From the NCBI GenBank assembly GCA_029964075.1, contig CM057138.1, positions 12,642,932 to 12,706,931 on the forward strand: 64,000 nucleotides of DNA. Reading direction: 5' to 3'. The stretch comes from Patiria pectinifera. Taxonomy: Eukaryota > Echinodermata > Asteroidea > Valvatida > Asterinidae. The notes below the pieces were generated by a model. It saw only the letters and a program-made list of their open reading frames with translations, made no database searches and was not told the DNA's origin. This document shows positions 37,661-49,525 of the stretch, piece after piece (the first letter of the stretch is position 1; each line of letters begins with the position of its first letter). Position numbers and translations under genes: made by a program.

Positions 37661-37914
37661 TTCTTTATTTGGTTCTGAAAGGGAACGATTCACAAATTCA
37701 ATTCAAGTATTACCCCCCCCCCCACACACACACACACAAACTAGACTTTACATTACATAACATTACAGTACACTTGTGGCTTATTGGGATTCCATTAACG
37801 GCACATAAAGAGGGACATTGATGGTAAAAACCCGGAAACAATTGAGACTATGTCGATTCAATAAGAAAAGTGAAGGAAGCTAGGAGTTATATACCAAATA
37901 GGCCTACCCAGGGT

Positions 37915-38244
37915 CGTCGGGTGCCCGGCAGAAGGGCATATGAGCGTTCTGACGCAAAAATCATGTTCATGAAATTTGCATTGAAAGGCTTCAATGTTCC
38001 CCCCGCGTGTATTATGAATTCAATGTTCCCCTACAAGTAATATAAATCGTACGTTTTTGAAACTTGTCACACGGATGAATCATAAGTTTTGGAACAACTG
38101 GTAGTAATTTCTGACAAAAATGTTTAAATTTCATTAAAATAGAGGCAGTTTGCTGCATATGCCCTTTTGCTGGGAACATTTTGGTCATTACGCGCTATTG
38201 CATAAGGGCATATGCACATATGCCCTTCTGCCGGGCACACGACG
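37915..38244. mobile_element. TIR element, 330 bp
   Basis: The ends are CGTCGGGTGCCCGGCAGAAG and CTTCTGCCGGGCACACGACG, followed inward by GGCATATG and CATATGCC. It splits the conserved 5' flank of gene 2 relative to gene 1, dating it after the duplication. No target duplication is certain. Confidence 0.7.
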
Positions 38245-38500
38245 CCATGTGAAATTATTCCACCAGATGGTTACTCTTCGCCTTATATTTTTTTGTGGCT
38301 CAAATAGAGGGCTTCCTCTGCCGTGAGCAATACAGTACATGGTCATACTCTGAATGTGGGGTAAAATTTATTTTGAGGAAATCGAAATCGCGACTACTTT
38401 CCTCTTGATATTCACCAGGCAAGATACCTGGTAAATAAGGAGGGACCATCAAAATATCAAGATTGTGTACATAACCTGTGAGCCAGAGAAAAGTACTGCA

Positions 38501-38663
38501 AGTGCAAACTTTTTGAGACAAACTCACTGCCAATTTTTCCAAGCTATTATATAGTATAGGTTTTCCCGGCCAATTTCCTGAAAAGTGCAAACTTTTTGAG
38601 ACAAACTCACTGCCAATTTTTCCAAGCAATTATATGGTATAGGTTTCCCCGGCCAATTTCCAA
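38501..38663. repeat. Tandem duplication of ~82 bp
   Basis: Two adjacent copies beginning AGTGCAAACTTTTTGAGACA and ending CCCGGCCAATTTCC/CCCCGGCCAATTTCC, with few differences. A TIR element follows at once. Confidence 0.85.
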
Positions 38664-39169
38664 AAATGTTCATTCACTTCTGAAAATTGGTCATTCATTT
38701 TCGTCTGAATGTGCGAGTTTTAGTGCACACGCGTTTCATTTTTCGCTACCAGAGTATTCGATTCCATTTTAATTCAATCAATTAAGTGATTGAGCAGCAA
38801 CTATCGTTCATGTTCATTCATATTCGTTTACAAGATTCCTTTTTCGCTTTTAAGAGGGCGATTCAAACAGTGACCATTCTATTTCACTTTAAGTTTAATC
38901 TTCTGTGATCTAATCTGCTATTTTTAATAAGAAAAATGTACTTTTAATTGCACATTCACGAAATTGTACTCCAGAACTCTGTGCGAAAAGGTAGTTTGCG
39001 TAAATGAATGCACACAGGTAACGTAATTGGCCGTCTGTTTTTCAAAACCGAATGCACGGACAATGAAAACGATTGAACTTTCGTTGAATTAAAATGGGAT
39101 TAAAGACGTGCATTCACGTTCAGACGAAAACGAATGACCGGATTTTTTTTTAGAAGTGAATGAACATTT
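38664..39169. mobile_element. TIR element, ~506 bp
   Basis: The left end AAATGTTCATTCACTTCTGA and the phrase GGTCATTCATTTTCGTCTGAA are matched inverted at the right (TTCAGACGAAAACGAATGACC, then AGAAGTGAATGAACATTT). The arms are about 55 bp. No coding capacity; superfamily unknown. Confidence 0.7.
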
Positions 39170-40655
39170 CGGGAAAGTGGACGGGAAAACCTATATTAAA
39201 CGGGTAAGTATCTTCCATGGTGAATATCAAGGGATCCATTTTAAATAAACAAATTAACTTTTCCCAACACATAGCCTATGGCCACTGTGTGGCTCCATAT
39301 AGCAAAGAACGGAAGACCATTACTTCGAGCCACATTTATGGGGCTAGCCTGTTCTACATAGAACTAAACCCCAGAGCTAGAAAAGAGGCCCAGGGATTTC
39401 AGGGGATGACCATTCTTGTCACGTCGAAGTCTTGGATTGGGAACTCCTTTGGTCCTTAGGCTAGGTCTATATAGCTCCAGGGTCGGTACGTGTAGTGCAT
39501 AGAGCCACGCTACGGAACGTCCGGCCTAGGCTATAGGCCTATATCCGAGCTGCCCAATTCGACCCCGCTCCCTTACCAGCCATGCAATCGGAGTCGACCC
39601 ATAGTGACGTCATTTCAATCAAAACGTGGACTAATTTGCTGATGTTGATTGGTCAATTTGGCTGCCAGGTTTTGTAATACACAAACGGCTCACCAATATA
39701 CACTGGAGCAAAAATGAGAAACATGATTTTTTTTTTCTGGAGGAACTTGTAATATTCCATTGAGCTATCGAAGCTCGATGATTATTCCATCATATGTCTT
39801 CATGATATGGAGAGCCTCGCAGCTGCCTTTAGGTTTCTAACACGCACACGGCGGTATTACACAGGCCTTCTAGCGAAGATACTGCATGTCGGCCGCGTCC
39901 TGAACGGAGATACCCATTTTTGCCACGCTGCTGTTGTACGTTCGGAGCTGGTTTAACTAACACAAGCCATGTTCACGTGTTGTCTCTATATCCACGTACA
40001 TAGTAACTTACTTAATTCAGACGATCCAGTACAACTTCAGTAACAACCACCACAGTATTGCCACTGTAGCCACAGATTGAAGAAAGCGGTATCAAGTTAA
40101 CAAAATGACTGTTCAGTCCTGATCACACAACTACCCGTGCTATCTAGCTACCTAGAGGCCCAATAGGAAAGGTTAAAGTTCATGAACTCCAGCAAGCTTA
40201 ATTCACGTCACAAACACGTACACGCGACACAACAGATGTATTCACACAGGTTGTGTCCTCATTGTGCAGACTTCTGTGATGTCTGCACGCTAACTATTGA
40301 AAATACGTACAAACAAACCCCAAGCTTTGTTTAGTTGAACGTTTATGAAAATGTTACTCTCCAAACAGCACATGTAGGCCTATGTGAAGTCATACATGTT
40401 GCACTGGGTGTATACCCACGCGTCTAATTTAAAAACAGACTCATCACAAGTTTCATTTCATTTATTTGAAATGGCAGACAAATTATCTGTGGGTCCCAAC
40501 TCGACAGACAACATAATTTATGGGCCCAATGAGGTCAGGTAGCCCAATTGAGAGTTGACTGTGAGACTAGACACTGATGTTTCAAGGGCACTGGTGTTTC
40601 ATACAGTAAAAATCGGTTAAATAAATTCGAATTTTATTCAGTAACAAAATGTCAA
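39170..40655. other. Non-coding stretch in copy B
   Basis: No gene. 40060-40373 matches copy A (26315-26735) in pieces; the rest is unassigned. Confidence 0.4.
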
Positions 40656-42350
40656 CACCGGAGGCGGAACCGGGGGGGGGGCAGAGGGGGCAGTTGCCTC
40701 CCCACTTTTGAATAGGTAGCTATTTTTCCCCCACCCCTCCCCCCACTTTTTGCCAGGAGCGATTTTTAAAAAAACAGGTTAATTAAAATGATGCAAGAGG
40801 TAAAAAAAAGATTTTTGAACACGTGTCTCATTTATAGGGCCCTATTAAGAGTATTATGTACTACAATGAATCTTTTGCTCAGAAAATATTGGTTAAAGTG
40901 GTCAGAAATTGCCTCAGATCGCACCACAGAGCATCTAGAATCCAAAAAAAATTCGGGGCCCTTTAAAGCGGGTCCCGAACCCCACGCCTCAAGGGCTTCG
41001 CGCTTCACGCTCGCATCAGTTCCGATCAAGGTATGTTCCCCCACTTTTTAAAAGCGAATGACACCCCAGGTTGGGGTTGAAATTTGACAATAGGCCTTAT
41101 ACCTAAGTGAGTATGGCGACACAAAATTAGAAAAATGATTAGAAAAATAGGGATATACCGTAATTTTCGGAATATAAGCCGCGCGGTGTATAAGCCGCAG
41201 CACGCAAAAATCTGCAAATTAAAATCTGAAGTCGGCGTATATAAGCCGCCTCCAAAAATTCTAGTCAAAAAGCTCTGAACCAGTTCCAGTTACACTACAG
41301 AAGCTATAAAAAGGGCCACACAATTTATATCAAATCATTTTCAATCAATACTCTTACAAACAAATATGGAAATTGATGATGAGAAATAAACACCGGGAAG
41401 TGCTGCCGGCTGCCCCGTCCCGGTCCCCGGCCTTTACAAGTTAGTGCATGGCAGGCCAGGCAGCCTAGCTGCGCCGCGCCGGTGAATGACAACATTTTCC
41501 CGCAGTACGTGAGAGAGTAGGCAATTAACCCACCGTGTGTTGTCTGACTGGAGCGCTACAAATCTTGCTTTTGTGGCAACAGATGCTGACTTGTTTTGTC
41601 TTAAGAATAAACAGGTCCGTTTTTATCTCAAAACTTTTCATATTTTTGTTAATACTAGCGAATAGTAACGTAAAAAATTCAAGTTTCGATCGTAACTTTC
41701 TTCAAAAATAGTCAAAAACAAAGACCCTTTAGCGCCGTAGGAAACGATGCTGACATTTTTATGGACGAATCCATTAATTTTGTAAGGGGTGATTTAGTCC
41801 CTGTTTTGAGTTTTACATCGTTTCTTGAATTCGTTTCAAGAAAAAAATATATACTGTGACGTTAAACAACTTATTTTCTAATACAGAAATGTTTCGAACA
41901 CCATAAAAAAAGCATTAGTCGTCTTTTTTCGTGTTTTTTAAATGCAGAAATATTGGTAAATATTGTTCCCAAGAAAGTACACCCCTTCATTACCACAAAT
42001 GGTGTGGTCCGCTGGGGGAAAGCATGCAGCTAGCTGCACACCACCCATGGTATCACGTTTTACCGCTCGATACCTTGATTTCGGTTTGTTAATGACTTTT
42101 TAATTGATAATTAATTTCAGCAACACCTCTCTTCTTATACCAGTACATTAACTACACATGTGAATCTTATTTTTATTCTTCAGGGCTCAGCGTATAAGCC
42201 GCCCTGTGTATAAGCCGCAGTAAACATACGTAGGTCACACGTTTCGGACCAACTTCACACTTTTACCATTTGCTTTGATTTTGCTCCGGAAACAGTAACT
42301 GGACCTTCCCCCCCCCCCCCCACACTTTTAAAAGTGTTCCGCCGCCGATG
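40656..42350. mobile_element. hAT-like element, 1695 bp
   Basis: The ends are CACCGGAGGCGGAAC and GTTCCGCCGCCGATG (inverted, 13 of 15). A perfect 8-bp duplication AATGTCAA flanks it (40648-40655 and 42351-42358). The left part shares GTCAGAAATTGCCTCAGATC and neighbouring bases with 5599-5660 in the hAT-like element at 5280, so the two are related. No transposase frame. Removing it restores collinearity with copy A (26800-26830). Confidence 0.8.
41157..42233. mobile_element. Nested element with TATAAGCCGC repeats
   Basis: The left side reads CCGTAATTTTCGGAATATAAG followed by TATAAGCCGC copies near 41173, 41190 and 41240. The right side has TATAAGCCGC copies at about 42193 and 42210 in the same orientation, not inverted. 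It lies inside the hAT-like element. The phrase is common in repeats of marine animals; the class is not decided here. Confidence 0.45.
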
Positions 42351-42830
42351 AATGTCAACAGAATGTGAAATGCATGATCTGCTATCCTTTTAGGGAAAGC
42401 TGTGAGCTGAAAGTGGCGTGAAGGGAGTATTAATAATAATTTCCAAGAAATCTCGTTTTATTACCAAGAGACGTCAATGTAGAACTAGTGAAAAGCTAAA
42501 AGAACCTGGATAATACCTACCTACCTACGTACTACCTTGGTCGATCTTCCGATCGAACCAAGGAAACGAATCACCATATGCATCTCTTTCTAGCATCACT
42601 GATCTCCGATGGTGATTTCAGCCCAGTGTCCCTTTGAAGAAGATCAAAGATGGTTGTGGCCTGTTCCCTGGTTCAGATGACCACGTGTTAGTTGCCATAG
42701 TATCAACTTCGAGGCTACCTCTTCAGGGTATGCCTAGCCTACACACAGTGGCCGCCTAGGCGTAATCTCCGCTCGGCGATTTTGTGTGAGACTTTAGAAT
42801 AATAATGAGGAAAAGAGTGGGGCCGTATCG

Positions 42831-43178
42831 TAAGTTCGACGTCTCATAAGTCCGACGCCTCATAAGTACGAAATTTCGGAATTATGAGGCGTCTGATTTA
42901 TGAGGCATTGGACTAAGGGATTCGGCCTCATAGCTCCGACGCCTCAGAGGCTCAGAAGTCCGTCGATCGTCTCATAATTCCGACAACAAACAAACAACGA
43001 TTCGGACTTGTGAGGCGTCGGACTTATGAGGCGTCGGGCTTATGAGGCGTCGGACTTATGAGGCGTCGGACTTATGAAGCGTCAGACCTATGGGGCGTCG
43101 GACCTGTGAGGCGTCGGACTTATGGGCCTTTATTTGGTTGGGATGAACTTTTGTCGGACTTATGAGGCGTCGAACTTA
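42831..43178. mobile_element. Second foldback-type element, ~348 bp
   Basis: The left part has units with core CATAAGTCCGACGCCT. The right part has the inverse AGGCGTCGGACTTATG repeated about eight times. The outer ends TAAGTTCGACG and CGTCGAACTTA are perfect inverses. The architecture is the same as at 22547-23272, but the unit differs; both share a TCCGA/TCGGA core. Confidence 0.7.
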
Positions 43179-43445
43179 ATGCGCGGATTTTAAAGCATTT
43201 TCGTAAGGTATGAAAGAACTTTGAATCTGTGTCTCCTATTGGGACAATGAATACACAGTATGATGTTCAAACCGGTGAGTTCCTCACTGCACTGGATTTC
43301 TTGGAAACAAGTTAAAACCTAACTAAAAGAAAATGTTGAAGTAACTTACGATTTTACATACTGTCCTTTGCACAATCCTACTTTAATTGTAACACGGAAT
43401 TTCGTTGCTTTATATTTTATTTGCCAGCTGTTCGGCTGTCGACAT

Positions 43446-43646
43446 CAGTGGCGTAGCCAGGAATGTTTCAGTATGTGTGTGTGTGTGTGCGGGGGTGGGT
43501 GGCCTGAAACATTTGATGGGGGCGTCATGTAGATTAATGATAATTTTTGTAAAAACTCAAAATCTCATGGGGGGGGGGGGGGGGGCGACAAGGTTTCATG
43601 GGGGGAGGGCTGTCACCCCCCACGCCACCCCGTGGCTACACCACTG
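43446..43646. mobile_element. hAT-like MITE, 201 bp
   Basis: The ends are CAGTGGCGTAGCCAGG and CGTGGCTACACCACTG, inverted. A perfect 8-bp duplication GTCGACAT flanks it (43438-43445 and 43647-43654). The interior has a (GT)n run and long G runs. Confidence 0.9.
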
Positions 43647-44337
43647 GTCGACATGATAAAACAAACTTCAAGAGTTTGCTTCCCCATGATACACGGTATA
43701 ACCGCAAGCCTGTACTATCAGTAAAATATAAGGTCATCATCAGAATGCGTTGAACACTACTATACATTTAACATTACAATGATCATGATTCGGTTTCCCG
43801 TCCTAACTTAATTTTATGGATTGCTTTAACCATCTTGTGTGTGTGGAAATTTCCTCACACTAGGTCAAAAACATAACACAAACAAACGAACACGGGAGGT
43901 CTCTTCTGAATTTCCGTTTAAACTTTTATTTCCCCTTTTCAATTAATTTATGATTACATAAAATAACACCATACACATTTACTAACAATTAATACAACAT
44001 GGCTGGCATTGGCAATTAATATACTGGAAATGTACAAATGGAGAACCTGGTAACCTTTTTGGTGGCAGTTAAAATACATAAATAATGCATAAATATATAA
44101 TTGGTGCCTGACTAACGTGAATACTCAAACCACGCATTTTCCTGAAACTATTGGTGAAATTAAGATAGAAAACGAAAACTAAAACAAGCACGTCGTGCTA
44201 TGTTTTTGCAGGAGTTATAATGGAAGAACAAACAAACCCATTTCCTGGAACATCAACAAACGTAAGAATAAGATAAGAACAAACTTGACAAAATTTGAGT
44301 TTGAAGAGAGTTTTCACAGCTGCTTGCTTCTGTAAAA

Positions 44338-44483
44338 GACCTAAGACGTAATGACGTCACACTTTGTTTACATGTGCGCTTTCCTATGTAGTAGACGGAC
44401 CCCACTTTATCTGGCGTCCCGACTTCGCTCCCATAGGAAAGCGCATATGTAAACAAAGCCATTACGTCATTACGTCTCAGGTC
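44338..44483. repeat. Near-perfect palindrome, ~146 bp
   Basis: Arms of about 52 bp (GACCTAAGACGTAATGACGT onward on the left, its inverse on the right) flank a ~40-bp centre. The arms contain TGACGTCA and GTTTACAT. Probably a MITE inserted in copy B; copy A reads through near 28345 without it. Confidence 0.75.
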
Positions 44484-45520
44484 CATTCACTGTGATTTTA
44501 TACCTAAAAGCCAAAAATCATCACAGTGCTTGTTATGATCTCGAAATAAGGTTACAAGTCAAAATACAATTTTCAAACAATAAATAAAGCGCGTCCCTGA
44601 AACCAACTTTTAAACCGATTTTATCAGTGAGAGCACAATCATGTTAATACTGTGGAGTATTATGTACATGTACGGCACCGCTACTAAACCTGACACTTTT
44701 GTTTGTTTTGGCAAATTCATTTAAATCCCAACTCAGTTTCCGAACGAAACACCTTCGAGACGCCAATAAAATATCGCTATACCTCATCGAATACAGAAAT
44801 TTAAACCTGATAAAATAAAAATGTTCTTGAACAAGACAGAGCTTTCCAATGCACAAACGTAAATTCATACATTTTATGGATAATTTGGCGGATTATAATT
44901 CAAGTAAATAATTCACGTTGGAAATGACTTAAAGTCTATGATACAATCCTTTATGGCTGATGCCCTTTGACACTGTAAATGTTTTTTATTCTATTCTTGG
45001 GCAACAGAAGGCGATGTACATAACGACATCAGTTGAGGTCACAGAATGATGTGAATCAGAGGTGATTATTATAAGTGCTTAAGTGTACTTATTGTGCTAC
45101 AGCTCAAAAATACAGTTTTTGCAATAGTAATTTGAACTTTACCCTCCTACTGTTTAAGCAGTCACAGACAGTCAAAACCTCCTTCCACTTGACCTGCCAT
45201 GCCCTTTACACAGGCTACAAACAGTCAGATCATATTTCAAGCAAGCACTCTACATCTGACAAGTCAAATACCAGTTCCGAAATTCATGGGGGAATGTACA
45301 ATTTCAAGTTCAGAACTTCTGCACCAAATACCTGTTTTACAAATTCACTTGTGAAACAAGTCTGTGTAACAAACCACCAGTATAAGCAAGATATGTACAT
45401 GTAACTGAATTCACACCTCTATTTGAAGTTTCTATTCTCTTAAGGTAATCACAATACATTGGAAATTGAATACATTTACTGACATGCAAGCATGCATCCT
45501 TGGAACGTGCAAGCCCCATG

Positions 45521-46577
45521 GTGCCATCTCATTTACATAGCTACCTTATGAAACATGAATATGCGTGCCACAGCCTATAAATATGAATATGCATATGACC
45601 TCAAACTTATAAATACGAATATGCAGCTGGTTCTAGATGCTAATTATATAAATTTCATTTCACATAAAAATACACTTTGCTCTAATTTCTGTTATATTTC
45701 ACACTTTTTTTGCATCAGGAATACTTTGTTAAAACAATTATTTTACATTTACTGTTTAAAAACTTAATTTACTTGTTTATACTCAAATGGTACAAGATTG
45801 TTTCACATAAAGTTATTTAGTAATACACAATACATGCTTCAGACCTGGAGCATAATATTTACAAGGAAAACATAATTGTAGCACTGTCGAATGGTCTAAA
45901 AATGCATTTTTTTTCTTCAAATAATATATCCATTGGTGGGATTGTACCTGACAGTTACAAATTATATCAAACACATATAGGTAATACTTTACAAATTTAA
46001 CAATTCCTACTTTCTCCAAAATGTGTAAACAAAAAATGTGTAATAATTCAGTTCAGCAAATAACATTTTATCATCCGAGGAAAGAAGAGCCAGTTTTATG
46101 GCAAATTAACTTGGTGTAAGTTTCTGGGAAAAAATGCTAATTACATTTAACATTTGCAAAACACAGATGCTGCTGCACATCAATTCATTCATTTTGTGGC
46201 AAGTAAAAAAAAAAAACTAAAAAAATATTGACGTGAATGCTATAACAATTTTTATCAAAAATATTCCGCACAAATTTGTTAACTAATTGTCATCCATATT
46301 TAAGCTGTTCCGCTTTTTTTAAATTTAATTTTTTTTTTACAATACCCTGTGTAATACACATGCTAATTTTGCATGCTGATCTCAAAATTGTGTGATATTT
46401 ACATTTGGCCATGTTCCAGATTAAAGCGTACATTCCTCCCTAATTTCACCTCAGAACACTTTAAGTAAGTAGTTTCCCTTCTTGAGAAAAAGGTACAACT
46501 GTTCTGTAGTTTTGGCAGCTATAGACACTGTGCACAAACCCCCTCAACTGTTACGAATGGAGAGATGGGGGAGACCA
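45521..46577. other. AT-rich non-coding stretch
   Basis: Follows the end of the segmental duplication. A short tandem phrase ATAAATATGAATATGCA / ATAAATACGAATATGCA lies at about 45577-45635. No gene seen. Confidence 0.4.
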
Positions 46578-47008
46578 TTCGCTCGTACCCCCCGCCCTGC
46601 AAACAGGACGCTGGGATACTCAGATGAATTCATGCTCCGATTGGTTGGATTTTGCGTGACCTGTGACCTGCGCGTCATCACGGTCATGACTCTGCAAGAT
46701 TTGAAACGGCCGTTAAGACTGATTCATTACTCTTTTATTCCAGTTTAGAAAAAAAAAATTTTCGTTGAAAAGCGTAATAATGTAGGACATTCTGTAGGAT
46801 GTAGGAATTTCGAAAATATGGTCTGCAATGAAACAGAAATCACATCCGGTATGGATAGCATTTGCGCATATTGTCTAACTGCGGTCTGGAACAGCTGCAG
46901 CCAGATGCTTTATTATAGTTAGGTCATAGGCCACTTCCTTCACAAGATTCTGTGAAGCTCATCAGCGTATCCCAGCGTCCTGTTTGCAGGGCAGGGGGTA
47001 CGAGCGAA
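46578..47008. mobile_element. TIR element family 3, copy 2 (431 bp, inverted)
   Basis: The ends are TTCGCTCGTACCCCCCGCC and the inverse GGGGGTACGAGCGAA. The flanks GGGGAGACCA (46568-46577) and GGGGCGACCA (47009-47018) are a 10-bp duplication with one mismatch. The interior matches 35441-36001 in reverse orientation. Confidence 0.75.
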
Positions 47009-47088
47009 GGGGCGACCACTAGGAGAGACTCTTGAACGCATTGCCAGTAGGACCGAGGCTCAAGCGAAGATGCCAAGGTTCTATGCAC

Positions 47089-47853
47089 TAGGGCTGTTCA
47101 TTTTAGAATACTTAAGTATTGGATTAATCAAAACTGTGTTTGACCAAATATTCGGATATTCCTAGCTGCCAGCTGCAACATCATGCCCCACCAGTCAGAA
47201 GTTGCATGCGGAGCGCACCAGTTAAAAAAGTGTTTTGCAGAACCGGTAAGTACATTGCATGTTTGTAACTGTTAAGGGCTTGAACTTGCTAACAGGACAG
47301 AAACAACGAACAATTATTGACAAAAATGTTACTGCCGACAAAAAAGTGGCACCTGATGACAATAAGATACTTGCCGCAACTTTATGATTAAATAACATGA
47401 CAGTCGTGTGTGTATGTGCAGGCCGTCACCGCGCATTGGGGAAGGTTTTTTTTATTGTTGGGCAAATTAGGACCGAGTGATGGGGACTTTCTGCTGTCCC
47501 CATGGCGTTTTCAGTCCCCACAAATACCTCGTAGCGACGAGTGTTTGTCCCCACAACTGCAGAACAAGAATGTGCGAGTATGTAAACACCGGCAATCGTG
47601 GACCTAAGATAATACGTCCACGAATGACCGATTGTCCATGTACAAAACCAATGAGAGCTGTTGCTAAAAAGTTATAAGTACAAAAAAAGGAATGAGGATT
47701 AGGGACAATAGGGGGTCCAGGGACAATAGGGGGTCCAGGAACCATGATTCGCCGGTGTTTACAAAGATGTGTGTATGTGTATGTGCATACTTTTTGCTAA
47801 TATTCGGTTGACGATAGAATATTTGAATATTCGGTATATTCGAGACAGCTCTA
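47089..47853. mobile_element. hAT-like element with TAGGGCTGT end, 765 bp
   Basis: The left end TAGGGCTGTTCATTTTAGAA and right end TATATTCGAGACAGCTCTA are imperfect inverses. The flanks CTATGCAC and TTGTGCAC are an 8-bp duplication with two mismatches. A tandem 18-bp phrase GGACAATAGGGGGTCCAG occurs twice at about 47703-47738. No transposase frame. Confidence 0.6.
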
Positions 47854-49145
47854 TTGTGCACATGTTGAAAAAAATTTGTCACGCATACTTTTGCACACCC
47901 TCCCATTGCTCCCATTGGGCTCTTGATAGCGGTCGCAAATTAAAGTGCCATCTACTCTTCATACAGAGAGTCCATGTACCATAGCTACCGAGAGCAGGTA
48001 ATACTAGTAATTTAACAGAATATATACATACATGCACAGTAATTTACATGTTTTGGAGGCAATTTTAAAAAGAGTTCAAATTCTAGCCTAGAATCACCCC
48101 AGTATCAACAAATTCTAGAACAGCATTTTTACACTGACCATCTCAAAAACTGCTTCTCTTTACAGCTAGGCCTTTAACATGTACGCTTATTCTCACTGTC
48201 GAAAGTCATTGACTTGTTCATGTACCTTGACACATGCAGCTAGCTAGCCAGATCAAAGGATTTCCCCTCGAGAAGACGGAAATGGAAAAAAAAATATCCA
48301 AGATCTGTAGAGTAGAGCCATTGATGACAAAATCCATCACAGCTCAACTGTCATCCACAGGCAGACAAGACTTATCCATGCAAACATGCAGAACAAGAAA
48401 CATTCACAATTCAAGATGGCTGCCTGCTACATTCAGCATAATATACAGTGTACAATTACTTAGCAATTTTCAAGCGCCAACCAAGCATTTTGTGGAGCAG
48501 ACTTACAGACCACTTTTCATAATAGAAATTGGTGGGGCACAACTTTTGTTCAAATGGCAAGGGACACTTCTTTGTCAGGGACCAGTTTGCCAGCAGGTGC
48601 AGGTGCAGACATCTCGGAGCTTCTTACATTGGCTTGTCTAGTACCCTGACCTATTTACTTCAATCCAAAACTGAAAACTGGTGTGCGAATGAATCAATGT
48701 TTTGACTGGCTGCCGTAATCCCGCACACGCCTAAAGGTAGAAGGTGCTGTTCAAATAAAAAAAAGTGACCAGTCACAGCTGTGTGTTCAAATTGAGAATA
48801 ACAGCTGGGATGTTTGATGTAACAAAAAAATGGCTGCCCTATTCTCAACACAATTTTAAGCAAGTCGGATAAAGAATAACATGTATTGAAGTTGGCGATG
48901 GTTAGCCTAATCTATAGTCACCCATTTGGAACATTCTACCGGTAGCTTCCCATGGTTTACTAGATTGCTGGTTATTATGTACGTGTACATGTATAGCAGG
49001 GTGCAGTAGGCCTACAGTATAACTGGACTTAGCACTTTATATTTACCATTATCCTATGTCCTCCATGTTAACCCTTTTACTGCTCCTAACTTTGTCAAAC
49101 CTGTATGGTTTTATGATTCATCAAGGAATGTAATACAAGTACTAA
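47854..49145. other. Non-coding stretch downstream of NOS1AP
   Basis: No gene supported. The 135-codon plus-strand frame at 48234-48641 has low-complexity composition and no recognisable domain. This may include distal 3' UTR of NOS1AP (minus strand). Confidence 0.4.
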
Positions 49146-49525
49146 GGCCAAAAAAGTCTCTCTCGTTTCTGGTATGGCGCATGCGCGCCCCCAGTAGCCA
49201 TCGTGGGGCAAAATGAAAAAGTTTTTTTTTCAATACAAGATGATGTTTCAAAACCGCCAAACTCACTGGTTTGACTGGAATTCTGCTGCTGCACAATTTT
49301 AACGGGTTTTTAGAAGGGGTTATGATCGAGAATAAGATTTATGTGGCCTATCTGGACTCCCATATATTTGCACTAAGTTTAGTCAGGCACCATTTGCAGT
49401 CATCAGCCGACATTTGAAGCAAAAAAAAAAAAAAAAAACAGGTAAAAAAAAAAAAAAAGCCGCATCGCCGCACCACTTTTGGGGCAAGCTCCATACCAGA
49501 AACCGGAGACTTTTTTTTTTTGGCC
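49146..49525. mobile_element. Harbinger-like MITE, copy 3 (380 bp)
   Basis: The ends are GGCCAAAAAAGTCTC and GAGACTTTTTTTTTTTGGCC with TAA on both sides (49143-49145 and 49526-49528). The inner inverted phrase is GTTTCTGGTATGG / CCATACCAGAAAC. Long A runs near 49421-49459. Confidence 0.75.

Larger units (their letters stand above)
33918..45520. repeat. Segmental duplication, copy B
   Basis: Partner of copy A (14904-29400); the anchors are given in that entry. Copy B carries its own insertions: 34697, 35441, 36286, 37915, 38664, 40656, 42831, 43446 and 44338. When these are set aside the order and orientation of matching blocks is the same as in copy A, so the two are a direct tandem duplication and not an inverted one. 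Confidence 0.8.

Noticed and set aside
48234-48641. 135-codon plus-strand frame as a gene
   Set aside because: No domain, no splice context and no paralogue; it lies in the probable 3' flank of NOS1AP.
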